Shown piece by piece: positions 42,842 through 51,901 of a stretch of DNA of 64,000 nt. The notes below the pieces were generated by a model. The model did no database searches. It was not told the origin of the DNA and worked only from the letters and a program-made list of their open reading frames with translations. Within the stretch, counting starts at the first letter, position 1. Each line of letters opens with the position of its first letter. A program made the position numbers and the translations under genes. Source of the stretch: JAHEYG01 sp040403535 (GTDB lineage Bacteria > Bacteroidota > Bacteroidia > B-17B0 > Aurantibacillaceae). The stretch covers positions 1 through 64,000 of the forward strand of contig JBBAKL010000012.1 in the NCBI GenBank assembly GCA_040403535.1, read 5' to 3'.

Positions 42842-44038
42842 TTGCCGGTATTGTTCGCGTTTTTAATGCCGTTCGGACTTAATTTATCATTGCTTTTAAT
42901 ACTTTGGTTTATTTCATCGTGGTTTAAAGTAGATAAAATTGTTTTAAGAAACGGTTTGAAAAATAAGTGGTTTCTTTTACTCTTGTCTTTTTTGGTTTTA
43001 ACGATTATCAGTGCCATGTTTTCTCAAAATACAAAAGAAGCCGTTACTGCAATTGAGGTTAAGCTGAGTTTTTTAGCTTTCCCGTATTTCTTTTTTCTTT
43101 TCAAATTTGAAGAGGGTACCATACAACGTGTGGTTTCTGCATTTGTGAGTGGTTGTTTATTTGCACTTGTTCTTTTACTGTTAAGGGCTACCTGGTTATA
43201 TTTTAGCACCGGTGATAATTATTTCTTCTACAATCGTTTTTCCTTTATGTTGCATGTTGGATACTTTTCCATGTATCTGTTATTCTCAATAGTGCTGCTT
43301 ACTTTGGTTTACCCTGTATGGTTTAAACAAGATAAATGGATAAGGCCTTTTAGTGTATTTATGACCATTTTGTTCAGCATCGGTATCTTTTTATGTGCCT
43401 CAAAAATCGGAATCATTGCGATCTTTATTGTTTTACTTCTTATTCCTTTAGTTAAGTTCAAAGAGGTTATCACAATTAAAAGAATTGGCATTGCATTAAT
43501 GGCTTTGTCGGCTATAATAATTTTATTGTATAACGCTTTACCAACACCTTTTGAGCGATTGGCAAACGCTTTTAACACTGCATCTTCGCAAAATATTGAT
43601 AAAACTTCGAGCGAAAGTACTGCTGTTAGGATGCTGATTTGGGGCGAGTGCATCGATATCATCAAGCAAAATTTCTGGTTTGGGGTAGGGGTTGGAGACG
43701 CGAATGATGTTTTACAAAACAGTTATCGTCAGCATGGTTTAACAGGCGCTTTGGCTCACAATTTAAATACACACAATCAGTTTTTTCAAACCTTTATCGG
43801 ATTAGGTGTTTCAGGTTTTATTGTATTGCTTATTGCAACATTAGGGACAATGGTTTATGGTTTTATAAAGAAAAACATTGTTTTGGTTTTATTCAGTGTT
43901 ATCATCATTTTAAACTTTTTAGTGGAATCGATGCTGCAAACACAGGCCGGAAATTTATTTTATATGAGTATGTTATGCCTGTTGCTTAATTACAACCTCA
44001 CCGAATTTAAAACCGGAGAAATGCATACACATTCCTAA
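42842..44038 (+). CDS. O-antigen-ligase/polymerase-like membrane protein
   Basis: About ten transmembrane helices and the Wzy_C-type periplasmic loop, including the motif NLNTHNQFFQTFIGLG near the C-terminus, mark this as an O-antigen ligase or polysaccharide polymerase. It would polymerise repeat units or attach glycan to a lipid or protein. The start is uncertain. TTG at 42842 is used here. The open frame goes back to a CTG at 42809, immediately after the preceding stop, and would add 11 residues (MKKNNDILFNY if CTG is read as Met) that look like a normal N-terminus. It is the last gene of the operon. Confidence 0.85.
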   Translation: MPVLFAFLMPFGLNLSLLLILWFISSWFKVDKIVLRNGLKNKWFLLLLSFLVLTIISAMFSQNTKEAVTAIEVKLSFLAFPYFFFLFKFEEGTIQRVVSAFVSGCLFALVLLLLRATWLYFSTGDNYFFYNRFSFMLHVGYFSMYLLFSIVLLTLVYPVWFKQDKWIRPFSVFMTILFSIGIFLCASKIGIIAIFIVLLLIPLVKFKEVITIKRIGIALMALSAIIILLYNALPTPFERLANAFNTASSQNIDKTSSESTAVRMLIWGECIDIIKQNFWFGVGVGDANDVLQNSYRQHGLTGALAHNLNTHNQFFQTFIGLGVSGFIVLLIATLGTMVYGFIKKNIVLVLFSVIIILNFLVESMLQTQAGNLFYMSMLCLLLNYNLTEFKTGEMHTHS

Positions 44039-44068
44039 AAGAAAAATTTGATTTAATTTGCTTCCTGA

Positions 44069-44146
44069 TTAGATAAAGATGCAGTACACAGTAACTGTAA
44101 CCAGAAAGTAAATAACAATATCTAAAAACCGTTCTTGTGCTTTCAT
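44069..44146 (-). CDS. Possible 25-residue membrane peptide
   Basis: A 78-nt frame encodes MKAQERFLDIVIYFLVTVTVYCIFI: a charged N-terminus followed by a single hydrophobic helix of about 17 residues. It lies alone in the gap between two converging transcripts. Short hydrophobic frames arise by chance in AT-rich DNA, so this is only a candidate. Confidence 0.25.
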   Translation of the reverse strand: MKAQERFLDIVIYFLVTVTVYCIFI

Positions 44147-44212
44147 TTAATTACCTTATATAACAAAGGTTAAATTAAAAACAAGCTTATTGTGTTTAAA
44201 GTTTAGCAGTTA

Positions 44213-46516
44213 TTAACTATTGTTTGTTAGCATGTTGGTACTCGGAGCTTTCTTTTTATCCCTTCCGCCTAGGATGGCAAAAAGCAATACGGGAAGCAGA
44301 AAAATATCAGCCATTACAGCAATGATAATAGTTATGCAAATTAAAAATCCAAAGTAATAGGTGCTCTGAAAGTCACTCACCATTAAACTCATAAAGCCAC
44401 CCATTAAAATAAATGTAGTTAATACAATGGGTTTGCCGGTTTCAAAATAAGTACGCTTAAAGGCGTACATTAAACTTTTTCCATAACCTAATTCAATTTT
44501 TAAGCGGGAAATAAAGTGTATGGTATCGTCGGTAGCTACCCCAAATGCAATGCTAAATACTAAGGAAGTGGCTGATTTTAATTCTATGCCCATAAATCCC
44601 ATTACTCCGGCCATAATCGCCAAAGGAATAACGTTGGGTAATATAAAAACTAACACCATGCGCCAGCTTCGGTGCAAGAAATAGGTAAGAATAACAATTA
44701 CAATTAACGAAAACACAAAGCCCTGCATCATGTTATTTACCATAAAGTCATTGTTCAAATCAACCAGATGAGCAGCCCCGGTGATGGTAATTTCTAAATC
44801 ATTCGGATTGATTTTTGCCGTAATAAATTCTTTTAGTTTTTCGTTGCGCTGTTTAATAATTAAACTTCCTTTATCCTGGATTTTCGCGCTTAATCTTGCA
44901 CTTTTTAAATCCGAGCTTATTAGTAGTTTAATGTCTTTGTTCTTCTTGTTTTTCTTTAACTCAGTGGTTATGGTTTCAAAATCTTCTTTGTCGGGAAAAG
45001 CATTTGATGTATTATCATTTAACGATTTATTTAATGATTTAATGAGTGAGGATGGGGAATATAAAAAGCCGGCACCGTATTCCTTGATGACGAATTGATC
45101 CAATTCGTTTAATTGATTGATGATGCTGTAATCCCAGATGTTTTTATTAGGATTCTTAACTTTAATTTCCAGTTCGAGAGGTCTAACGCCGCTATATTCC
45201 TTATCAAAAAAATTAAAGTCTTGCTTAATTTTCACATTATTACTTAAATCATCCAGTAATAAATTGTTGACTTTAATCTTAAACATTCCTATTACCGAAA
45301 CAATAAGTAATAAAACAGTGATTATGGCAATTGTTTTTTGACTTCTGAAAATCCAGAATAAGCCCTTGCGCATTAGGTTGTATGTGGTGTTATTGTGGTC
45401 GTGAACGCTAACTAATTTTTTAGGAGTGAAAAAATACAATAGGGCAGGAAGCAGTGTGTAACTTAAAATAAACGCAATAACAATTCCTACCGAAGTGTAA
45501 ATTCCAAAATCACGTATTGGTTGAATACTTGAAAATAATAAAGAAAGAAAACCAACCACGGTAGTAATTAAAGTGAGGAAGGTAGGGAAACCTACTTCTT
45601 TTAAAATAAGGGGATATATTTTATTTCGTTCGGTTCCTTTGGCCACTTCCTCAAAGTATTTCGAAAAGAAATGCACCACATCACTCATTCCGGCAATAAA
45701 TATCATGGTTGGCAACATAACGGTCATTAAATCGATGGGTTTGTTCACCAACGCCATGATGCCTAATGTCCAGAAAATGGAAATTAACACAATGGATAAA
45801 GGTACTAACACGCCATATAAACTTCTGAATGAAAGCCAGAGAAATATAATAACCAGTCCGAATGATATGGTAAGAAAATACACAAACTCTTCCTGCAGGT
45901 TTTTTAAATAAACATCCTGAGCAAAAATTCTTCCTACAAAATGGATGTCATCGAATTGGTATTTGTTTATGCAGTTTACGATGGCATTTCCAAGTGAATC
46001 GGATTTTACTTTGCTTAATTCATCTTGTGTTTTTATGTAAATGGTTAAAGACTTAGCGTTTTTTGGGAAGAAAGATCCTACAAATTCGCCCGATTGATAG
46101 ATTTGTGTACTGTCGTCTTTGTATAAGTCAGGATTATCGTAATGCATTACTTTAGTTTGTACTGGTGCTAATCCGCCTAATGAGAGTAATTTCAAATTGG
46201 TGGGCGACATTACTTTGTTTACAAAACGTAACTGAGTAAAATCGTTGGTGAGACTATTTACCTTTTCCAAAAAGTCTTTTCTGAAAATTCCTTCCTTGTT
46301 TTCGAGCGCTACTAATACAAATTCGTTATCATATTCAAAGTTCCGACGAAAATTTTCATATACTTCCAGCTCTTTGTTTTCATTTGGAAAAAAAGCTTCA
46401 AAGTCATAATCAAACTTCAGGTCTTTGATTTTAAAACCACAAATGATTGAAAAGACAATTACGAATGTGATAATGAAAAGATTATATGACTTTTGATTTC
46501 TGATAGTGGTACAAAT
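44213..46516 (-). CDS. RND/MMPL-family exporter, 5' end without a canonical start codon
   Basis: A predicted RND-superfamily exporter with two halves, each with a transmembrane helix, a large periplasmic loop and a five-helix bundle; signatures are MIFIAGMSDVVHFFSKY and SIAFGVATDDTIHFISR. The first ATG/GTG/TTG in frame is a TTG at 46270, which would drop the first helix. Upstream the frame stays open and encodes TIRNQKSYNLF, a transmembrane helix and FDYDFEAFFPNENKELEVYE, which is the expected N-terminus. It ends at a stop (46517-46519) with only ATT (46514-46516), ATC and CTG as possible starts. I extend the gene to 46516. The full length of about 767 residues suits the family. It may use a rare start or have lost its start codon. 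Confidence 0.72.
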   Translation of the reverse strand: MCTTIRNQKSYNLFIITFVIVFSIICGFKIKDLKFDYDFEAFFPNENKELEVYENFRRNFEYDNEFVLVALENKEGIFRKDFLEKVNSLTNDFTQLRFVNKVMSPTNLKLLSLGGLAPVQTKVMHYDNPDLYKDDSTQIYQSGEFVGSFFPKNAKSLTIYIKTQDELSKVKSDSLGNAIVNCINKYQFDDIHFVGRIFAQDVYLKNLQEEFVYFLTISFGLVIIFLWLSFRSLYGVLVPLSIVLISIFWTLGIMALVNKPIDLMTVMLPTMIFIAGMSDVVHFFSKYFEEVAKGTERNKIYPLILKEVGFPTFLTLITTVVGFLSLLFSSIQPIRDFGIYTSVGIVIAFILSYTLLPALLYFFTPKKLVSVHDHNNTTYNLMRKGLFWIFRSQKTIAIITVLLLIVSVIGMFKIKVNNLLLDDLSNNVKIKQDFNFFDKEYSGVRPLELEIKVKNPNKNIWDYSIINQLNELDQFVIKEYGAGFLYSPSSLIKSLNKSLNDNTSNAFPDKEDFETITTELKKNKKNKDIKLLISSDLKSARLSAKIQDKGSLIIKQRNEKLKEFITAKINPNDLEITITGAAHLVDLNNDFMVNNMMQGFVFSLIVIVILTYFLHRSWRMVLVFILPNVIPLAIMAGVMGFMGIELKSATSLVFSIAFGVATDDTIHFISRLKIELGYGKSLMYAFKRTYFETGKPIVLTTFILMGGFMSLMVSDFQSTYYFGFLICITIIIAVMADIFLLPVLLFAILGGRDKKKAPSTNMLTNNS

Positions 46517-46541
46517 TTATGTGTTGCCTTTATAAAATAAA

Positions 46542-46564
46542 AATGCCCGAGTACATCGGGCATT
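46542..46564 (-). terminator. Terminator of the universal stress gene
   Basis: A 9-bp perfect stem (AATGCCCGA/TCGGGCATT, 46542-46550 with 46556-46564) with a 5-nt loop, followed on the minus strand by TTTATTTTAT. It leaves only about 25 nt before the RND reading frame opens. Confidence 0.88.
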
Positions 46565-46583
46565 TAATGAAAGTAATTTGGTG

Positions 46584-47486
46584 TTAAATACCGGAAGTCC
46601 CCGAAAACATACTAACATCTGTATCGGTATTATGTTCAGGGGTAATAGCAATAACAGGAACTTTTGAATGATGAATTACCTGTTGCGCGTATGGACCTAA
46701 AAAGAATCCGCTTAATTCAGCTTCCTGATCGGTCATAATTACAATCAGGTCGGATTTGGTTTTTTCGGCCTGAGCAATTGTGGCCTGCGCACGATTTTTC
46801 ACATCTTTAATAATTTCAGAAGTTGCAATAACGTTTGCTTTTTTTGCCAATTCTTTAATTTGGTTCATTACAACTCCCATACCGGCTTCTTCGTTTGCGT
46901 CGTCTTTGCCTAAAATACCGGCAACGTGTAAATGAGCGCTGAATGTTTTTGCAATTTCAATAGCGTAATTTACCTTTTGGCGGCTGTGCCCTGAAGTATC
47001 GATAGGTAACAAAATGTTCGTATATCCGAATTTTAAAGCATGTGAACTCATGGTCATTACCGGAACACTACCTTTGGTGATAACCTTTAAAGTATTACTA
47101 CCAATAACAAATTCTTCAAGAGGAGAGTAACCATGTGTACCCATAACAACCATATCTGCACCAATTTCTTTTTCAGTGGCAATGATTTCTTTAGTAGGGT
47201 TACCCATTTTTACAATGGTATGAATAGTTACAACGTATTCGTCTTTAATGGAATTAGCTAAAAAGTTAAGTTTATTGGTAGCCATTTTTTCAAAACTCTT
47301 CGGATCATCCATATGCAATGGCTGATCTACCACGGCATATTGCTCATATTGCTTATTAATTACGTGTAATAAATATAAATCTCCCTTAGTGTATTTAGCT
47401 AAAAATGCACCATGCTTTATGGCAAGCATGGAAGTGTCAGAAAAATCAACCGGAATAAGAATTTTTTCGGTTTTAAAATGTATCAT
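46584..47486 (-). CDS. Tandem universal stress protein (two UspA domains)
   Basis: Two Usp domains of about 145 residues each. The first keeps the nucleotide-binding signature MGTHGYSPLEEFVIGSNT (G-2x-G-9x-G[S/T]-like). The second has TDQEAELSGFFLGPYAQQV in that place and lacks the first glycines, so only the first domain is likely to bind ATP. Bacteroidota commonly carry such tandem Usp proteins, thought to help survival under stress, but their targets are not known. It has its own terminator. Confidence 0.92.
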   Translation of the reverse strand: MIHFKTEKILIPVDFSDTSMLAIKHGAFLAKYTKGDLYLLHVINKQYEQYAVVDQPLHMDDPKSFEKMATNKLNFLANSIKDEYVVTIHTIVKMGNPTKEIIATEKEIGADMVVMGTHGYSPLEEFVIGSNTLKVITKGSVPVMTMSSHALKFGYTNILLPIDTSGHSRQKVNYAIEIAKTFSAHLHVAGILGKDDANEEAGMGVVMNQIKELAKKANVIATSEIIKDVKNRAQATIAQAEKTKSDLIVIMTDQEAELSGFFLGPYAQQVIHHSKVPVIAITPEHNTDTDVSMFSGTSGI

Positions 47487-47525
47487 AAAAGTTAAATTTT
47501 AATACGCTAAATATAGTACTTATTT

Positions 47526-48146
47526 TTAATTGTTAATACTGACGGAAATCAGGTCTAAAACAGAAGGGTAGGTGTTATTAATTACCTGATTATTAATAGA
47601 GCTTTTATCAAGCCATACCGCTTTTTCAATATTCTCCTCCGTTTGTGGTTGAAGCCGACCGTTATATGTGCTGCTCATTAAAAACCAGTAGGTTGTTTTA
47701 AGCGCAAATTTTCCTTTATACCGATAGATATGATAGGTGCTTGGTAATTCTTTAACGATATTTAATCCGGTAATAGCACATTCTTCTTCGCATTCGCGGA
47801 CAGCGGCTTGTTGTGGATTTTCACCTTCATCAATTTTGCCTTTTGGTAAATCCCATTTAGCTAAACGGTATATAAATAAATACTTGTTATTATTGTTATG
47901 AATTAAGCCACCGGCAGCTTCAATGTATTTGAAAAACTCTTTTATTCTTTCGAATAACAGATCCGTTTTTTTCGAAATTAAGATAAGGTTTACAGGTGTG
48001 TTTGACTCAATAAAATCACGTACTTTTTTCTCCAATATTTCCCGGGTAATTAAGTCGGCTTCTACAATTAATTGATTGCCTGAGGGTTGAAAAACATCAC
48101 TAGTTAACAGAATGTAATTGTTATTGAAATATATTTTTTTGTTCAT
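47526..48146 (-). CDS. NUDIX hydrolase with an N-terminal extension
   Basis: Residues about 75-205 form a Nudix domain that would hydrolyse a nucleoside diphosphate linked to some group X. The Nudix box reads GKIDEGENPQQAAVREC followed by EEECAI: the REx2EE metal core is complete, but the usual Gly near its end is Ala. Residues 1-74 are an extra domain of unknown role, seen in some Bacteroidota relatives. The substrate cannot be predicted. It is divergent from pyrE across a 43-bp gap. Confidence 0.87.
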   Translation of the reverse strand: MNKKIYFNNNYILLTSDVFQPSGNQLIVEADLITREILEKKVRDFIESNTPVNLILISKKTDLLFERIKEFFKYIEAAGGLIHNNNNKYLFIYRLAKWDLPKGKIDEGENPQQAAVRECEEECAITGLNIVKELPSTYHIYRYKGKFALKTTYWFLMSSTYNGRLQPQTEENIEKAVWLDKSSINNQVINNTYPSVLDLISVSINN

Positions 48147-48177
48147 AAAAATCTCTTTCTAAACCCTTTTATAAAGC

Positions 48178-48185
48178 TAATTTTG
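48178..48185 (+). promoter_or_regulatory. -7 promoter element for pyrE
   Basis: TAATTTTG matches TAnnTTTG and ends 4 nt before the pyrE ATG, so transcription would start at or just after the A of ATG. The -33 box is weak. Confidence 0.4.
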
Positions 48186-48189
48186 CACC

Positions 48190-48843
48190 ATGACCTCATT
48201 TGATGACTCGGCTTTTAAAATTGCCGAATTTTTATTACAAATCAAAGCTATTAAGCTAAGCCCTGAAAATCCTTTTACATGGGCAAGTGGACGGAAATCG
48301 CCCATCTATTGCGATAACCGCAAAACATTATCTTACCCACAGATTCGTACCTATATCCGACAGGAATACGTCAACACTATCAATAAGCATTTCGGTAAGC
48401 CCGATGTTATTGCAGGTGTTGCTACCGGCGGAATTGCTCAGGGCGCATTAATTGCTCAGGAAATGGGATTACCATTTGTGTATGTAAGAAGTGAAGCTAA
48501 AAAACACGGATTAACGAACATGATTGAAGGTGTGGTAGAAAAGGGACAAAGTGTTATTGTTATTGAAGATCTTATATCAACCGGAGGTAGTAGTTTAAAA
48601 GCGGTTGACGCTTTAAAAGAAGCAGGTTGTGTAGTAAAAGGAATGGTGGCCATTTTCACCTATGGGTTTGATGAAGCGACTGAAAACTTTAAAAAATCCA
48701 ATGTAGTTGTTAAAACATTAACCGATTATTCTACATTAATCGAGGAGGCTTTAAAGAAAAACTACATTACCGATAAAGATGTTGATTCGTTAAAGCAATG
48801 GCGATTAGATCCTGCAAAATGGAGCGATGCTCACAGTAATTAA
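48190..48843 (+). CDS. pyrE: Orotate phosphoribosyltransferase
   Basis: Fifth step of pyrimidine synthesis: it joins orotate to PRPP to give OMP. FTWASGRKSPIYCDNRKTL is the orotate-binding N-terminus, and VIVIEDLISTGGSSLKAV is the PRPP-binding motif. At 217 residues it is complete. It leads a three-gene operon with an SRPBCC-family protein and a thiamine-binding-type protein, whose starts lie 2 nt after and 4 nt before the preceding stops respectively. Confidence 0.97.
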   Translation: MTSFDDSAFKIAEFLLQIKAIKLSPENPFTWASGRKSPIYCDNRKTLSYPQIRTYIRQEYVNTINKHFGKPDVIAGVATGGIAQGALIAQEMGLPFVYVRSEAKKHGLTNMIEGVVEKGQSVIVIEDLISTGGSSLKAVDALKEAGCVVKGMVAIFTYGFDEATENFKKSNVVVKTLTDYSTLIEEALKKNYITDKDVDSLKQWRLDPAKWSDAHSN

Positions 48844-48845
48844 AG

Positions 48846-49265
48846 GTGGCCGAATTTACCATAACCAGCGATACTCATTCAACTCAAAGCACATTAAAAA
48901 GTCTTTATGAGTTTTTAATTGATTTTAAAAACTTTAAAGATATAATGCCGGAAGATAAAGTTGAGAATTTCGAATACAACGATACAAGCTGTAATTTTAA
49001 TATCAAAGGCGTAACGCCATTAAAAGTGAAGTTAAAAGAAAAGCAACCTCACCGTTTGGTTGTTTTTGAATCGGAAGGCTTGGCAAAATTTAATTTTTTA
49101 TTGGAAGCAAGTTTTAGCGGAGATGAGAATTCACCCGGGAAATGTCAGATAAAACTCCAAGGTGATATTAATCCGTTTATAAAAATGATGGCTGAAAAGC
49201 CATTAACTCAGTTGGTAAATACAATGGCGTTGAGGCTCTCACAACTTAAAACGGAATCAATATGA
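48846..49265 (+). CDS. SRPBCC-family (START-like) small protein
   Basis: The 139 residues fit the helix-grip SRPBCC fold: an N-terminal strand, an early helix (STLKSLYEFLIDFKNFKDIMP), then antiparallel strands, and a long C-terminal helix (IKMMAEKPLTQLVNTMALRL). These proteins hold a hydrophobic ligand, but this one has no identified ligand. The start is GTG at 48846, 2 nt after the pyrE stop; the fold begins directly after it. An orotate-linked role is only suggested by position. Confidence 0.75.
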   Translation: MAEFTITSDTHSTQSTLKSLYEFLIDFKNFKDIMPEDKVENFEYNDTSCNFNIKGVTPLKVKLKEKQPHRLVVFESEGLAKFNFLLEASFSGDENSPGKCQIKLQGDINPFIKMMAEKPLTQLVNTMALRLSQLKTESI

Positions 49266-49549
49266 GTCAATACAAAATCAACGCAGCCATTCAGTTGTTA
49301 CCAATAGATACTCAGCATAAACGCTGGGATGTAGTAGATAAAGCAATTAACTTAATACAGCAAAGCGGATTAAATTATAAGGTCTGTCCGTTTGAAACCG
49401 TTGTAGAAGGAACTTCGGCTCAAGTGTTTGAACTACTTGAAAACTTTAAAACGCTTAGTTTACAAAATGCCAATGAAATCCTGATAAACATTAAGATTCA
49501 TGCGGCTAACAAAGATGTATTTTTTGAGGAAAAACTAGAAAAGTATTAA
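49262..49549 (+). CDS. Thiamine-binding-type protein (MTH1187/YkoF-like)
   Basis: A 95-residue protein of the MTH1187/UPF0045 family, which has a ferredoxin-like fold and, in characterised members, binds thiamine-related compounds. INAAIQLLPI and YKVCPFETVVEGT are family signatures. It overlaps the SRPBCC gene by 4 bases (ATGA) and converges on the antiporter gene, sharing a TTAA (49546-49549) that gives both stop codons. Confidence 0.82.
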   Translation: MSQYKINAAIQLLPIDTQHKRWDVVDKAINLIQQSGLNYKVCPFETVVEGTSAQVFELLENFKTLSLQNANEILINIKIHAANKDVFFEEKLEKY

Positions 49550-51813
49550 GGTCTGATTAATAAGAAAGAAGGGTTTTCTTCTTCACCCATAACTATTTCT
49601 TTGGATAATAAATTAAATCCGTCAATACTTAAAATCACCAAATGGTGCTTGTAAAATTCAATCATTTGCCAATCGTTTCGGTTAATTAATCCGAAATTAT
49701 TGGGAGCATAATTTTCAAGGTTATTAATTTCTTCTTTTATTTCAGTATTGGCATCAATGATGCCGTTAAAATCAACAATAGTAATATTAACGTTGCTGTT
49801 TCTGATTATTTTTTTGGCGTAGAATAATAAAAACACATCACTGATGGACACTATAGGCATTAGCACCTTTTCAACTTGATCGAGGTTATGGTCAATAAAA
49901 ATACCAACCGGTATTTTACTGTTGTTTATAAAGGCATTCGATTTCTCGTCGAGTATGTTTTGTGTTTTAAAAATATTGGATTTTCCGGTAAGCGTTCCTA
50001 ATAGTTTATCCGGACTCAATGCGTTGGCTGTAATTCCGATGAACTGTCCGAGCAAGGTTCCTTCAAATACCGACTGGCCAACGCCAACTAGCATAATATC
50101 ATATTTTCCGGAATTAGCATCGCTTAAAATTTCGTCACTTACATCGTTGCTCACTTTATAGTTAGTTTTGATGGATAGACCCAATTTGTGAGCTTCAGAT
50201 TTAATTGGTTTAAAACTTTCTTTCTCGTATTCGGCCAATTGATAAGGATTAATATCGGCAGTTGGAGTAACGTGCAGTGCCATAATTTCTGTGGAGCTTT
50301 TTGAGTAGCCGGAAATTAAATTCGCCACTCTTGCCAATTTTTTACCACTGTTTGGATTAGCGAAAGAAAGTAATACTCTGAATTTTTGCTTGACTTTTAC
50401 AAGTGGTTCGTCTTGATCCTTATTGAAGAAAAAATTGATGATGTCAAGTGTTGGCCCAGTCATAAATGTGGTAAATAGCGCCATTAATACCATCATGGCA
50501 AATATTTGAGGGGATAGTACTCCTAAATCATATCCAATATTAATCACAACTAATTCCATTAATCCTCGAGTGTTCAGAAATGCTCCAATAGATAAACTAT
50601 CTTTCCAGCTGTTACCAACCAACTTGGCGCCTAACATACTGCCACCAAATTTTCCAATAATGGCAACACCAATAATTAAAATACAGGTCTGCCATAAGTG
50701 TGAATTATTTAATAAACCTATTTCTGTACGTAAACCTGTAAATACAAAAAAGAGTGGTAAAAATAATCCCAACGAAACGGATTCAATTTTTTCAATAATT
50801 AATCGACGGAAATTAATAGAAGGAGGCATAATAGCACCTGCTAAAAAAGCGCCAAATAAAGCATGAATACCCAATATTTCGGTACATAATGATGAAATTA
50901 ATAAGATCCCGAAAATGGTAGCGATAATATTTAAGCTTAAAGATTCTTTGTTTGAATAAACTTCACCAAACTTTTTAAGAAAGGGTTGTACCAGTTTGAT
51001 CATCACAAACAAATATCCGATTACAATTAATATAGTAAATAATGCCGACGCGATTGTGCCTGCCTTAACAATTGCGATTACCAATGCAAGGATACACCAG
51101 GCTGTAATGTCATCAGATGCGGCACAGGTAATAGCTAAAGTCCCTAATCTTGTTTTGGTTAAATTACGTTCCTGAATGATGCGTGCCATTACCGGAAAAG
51201 CGGCGATACTCATCGCAATACCCATAAATAATCCGAATGAGATGAAGTTAATACCGCCAGGAGCAAATTCATTGTATAAGTAATAAGAAAGACCCAGGCC
51301 ACATGCATAAGGGATGATGATGCCGATATGGCTGATCATTAAAGCATCAACCGTTTTGTTTTTTAGAACTTTAAGATCGAGTTCCATGCCAATTACAAAC
51401 ATAAAAAGCACTAAGCCGATCTGACTTAATAATTGTAAATTACCAAGTGATTCTTTGGGAAATAAAAAGGTACTATATTCCGGAAACCACATTCCAAGTA
51501 AGGATGGGCCTAAGAAAATACCGGCAATAATTTCTCCAATTACTGTAGGTTGCCCCATTTTATTAAAAATAAAACCAAAAGTCCGCGCTGTAAAAATTAT
51601 AGTTAAAATCTGAATTAATAAAATGGCGAGTGGGTGAGTAACATTATGGTGAATGGTAGCACTAAAATCATCCAGGATAGATACGTCAATGGCTTTTTCA
51701 ATAACATTTTTTCCGACTTGCAGCGATTTTCCACCATTAATCAAGAAATAGATGATAGTTGCAAAAACACTTATTAATACAAAGTAAGAAACAAGGTTTT
51801 TATAACGCTTCAT
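49546..51813 (-). CDS. CPA2-type cation:proton antiporter with C-terminal stress-like domain
   Basis: Residues about 10-450 contain 13-14 transmembrane helices of the CPA2 Na+/K+:H+ antiporter family, including LGIHALFGAFLAGAIMPP and the discontinuous-helix region ITCAASDDITAWCILALVIA with the paired acidic residues. The last about 290 residues resemble universal stress or regulatory nucleotide-binding domains (VLLSFANPNSGKKLARVA), probably cytoplasmic. A GTG at 51837 is in frame, but the ATG at 51813 (MKRYKN) gives the normal N-terminus and is preferred. The ion is not known. Confidence 0.9.
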   Translation of the reverse strand: MKRYKNLVSYFVLISVFATIIYFLINGGKSLQVGKNVIEKAIDVSILDDFSATIHHNVTHPLAILLIQILTIIFTARTFGFIFNKMGQPTVIGEIIAGIFLGPSLLGMWFPEYSTFLFPKESLGNLQLLSQIGLVLFMFVIGMELDLKVLKNKTVDALMISHIGIIIPYACGLGLSYYLYNEFAPGGINFISFGLFMGIAMSIAAFPVMARIIQERNLTKTRLGTLAITCAASDDITAWCILALVIAIVKAGTIASALFTILIVIGYLFVMIKLVQPFLKKFGEVYSNKESLSLNIIATIFGILLISSLCTEILGIHALFGAFLAGAIMPPSINFRRLIIEKIESVSLGLFLPLFFVFTGLRTEIGLLNNSHLWQTCILIIGVAIIGKFGGSMLGAKLVGNSWKDSLSIGAFLNTRGLMELVVINIGYDLGVLSPQIFAMMVLMALFTTFMTGPTLDIINFFFNKDQDEPLVKVKQKFRVLLSFANPNSGKKLARVANLISGYSKSSTEIMALHVTPTADINPYQLAEYEKESFKPIKSEAHKLGLSIKTNYKVSNDVSDEILSDANSGKYDIMLVGVGQSVFEGTLLGQFIGITANALSPDKLLGTLTGKSNIFKTQNILDEKSNAFINNSKIPVGIFIDHNLDQVEKVLMPIVSISDVFLLFYAKKIIRNSNVNITIVDFNGIIDANTEIKEEINNLENYAPNNFGLINRNDWQMIEFYKHHLVILSIDGFNLLSKEIVMGEEENPSFLLIRP

Positions 51814-51901
51814 AAATGCTGTCGGGAATGTACCCACTATACAAATTTAGAAAAAAGCCAATTCTTTAGCTAGTATTCTTAATTAAATCAGTTCCTACTT
51901 A

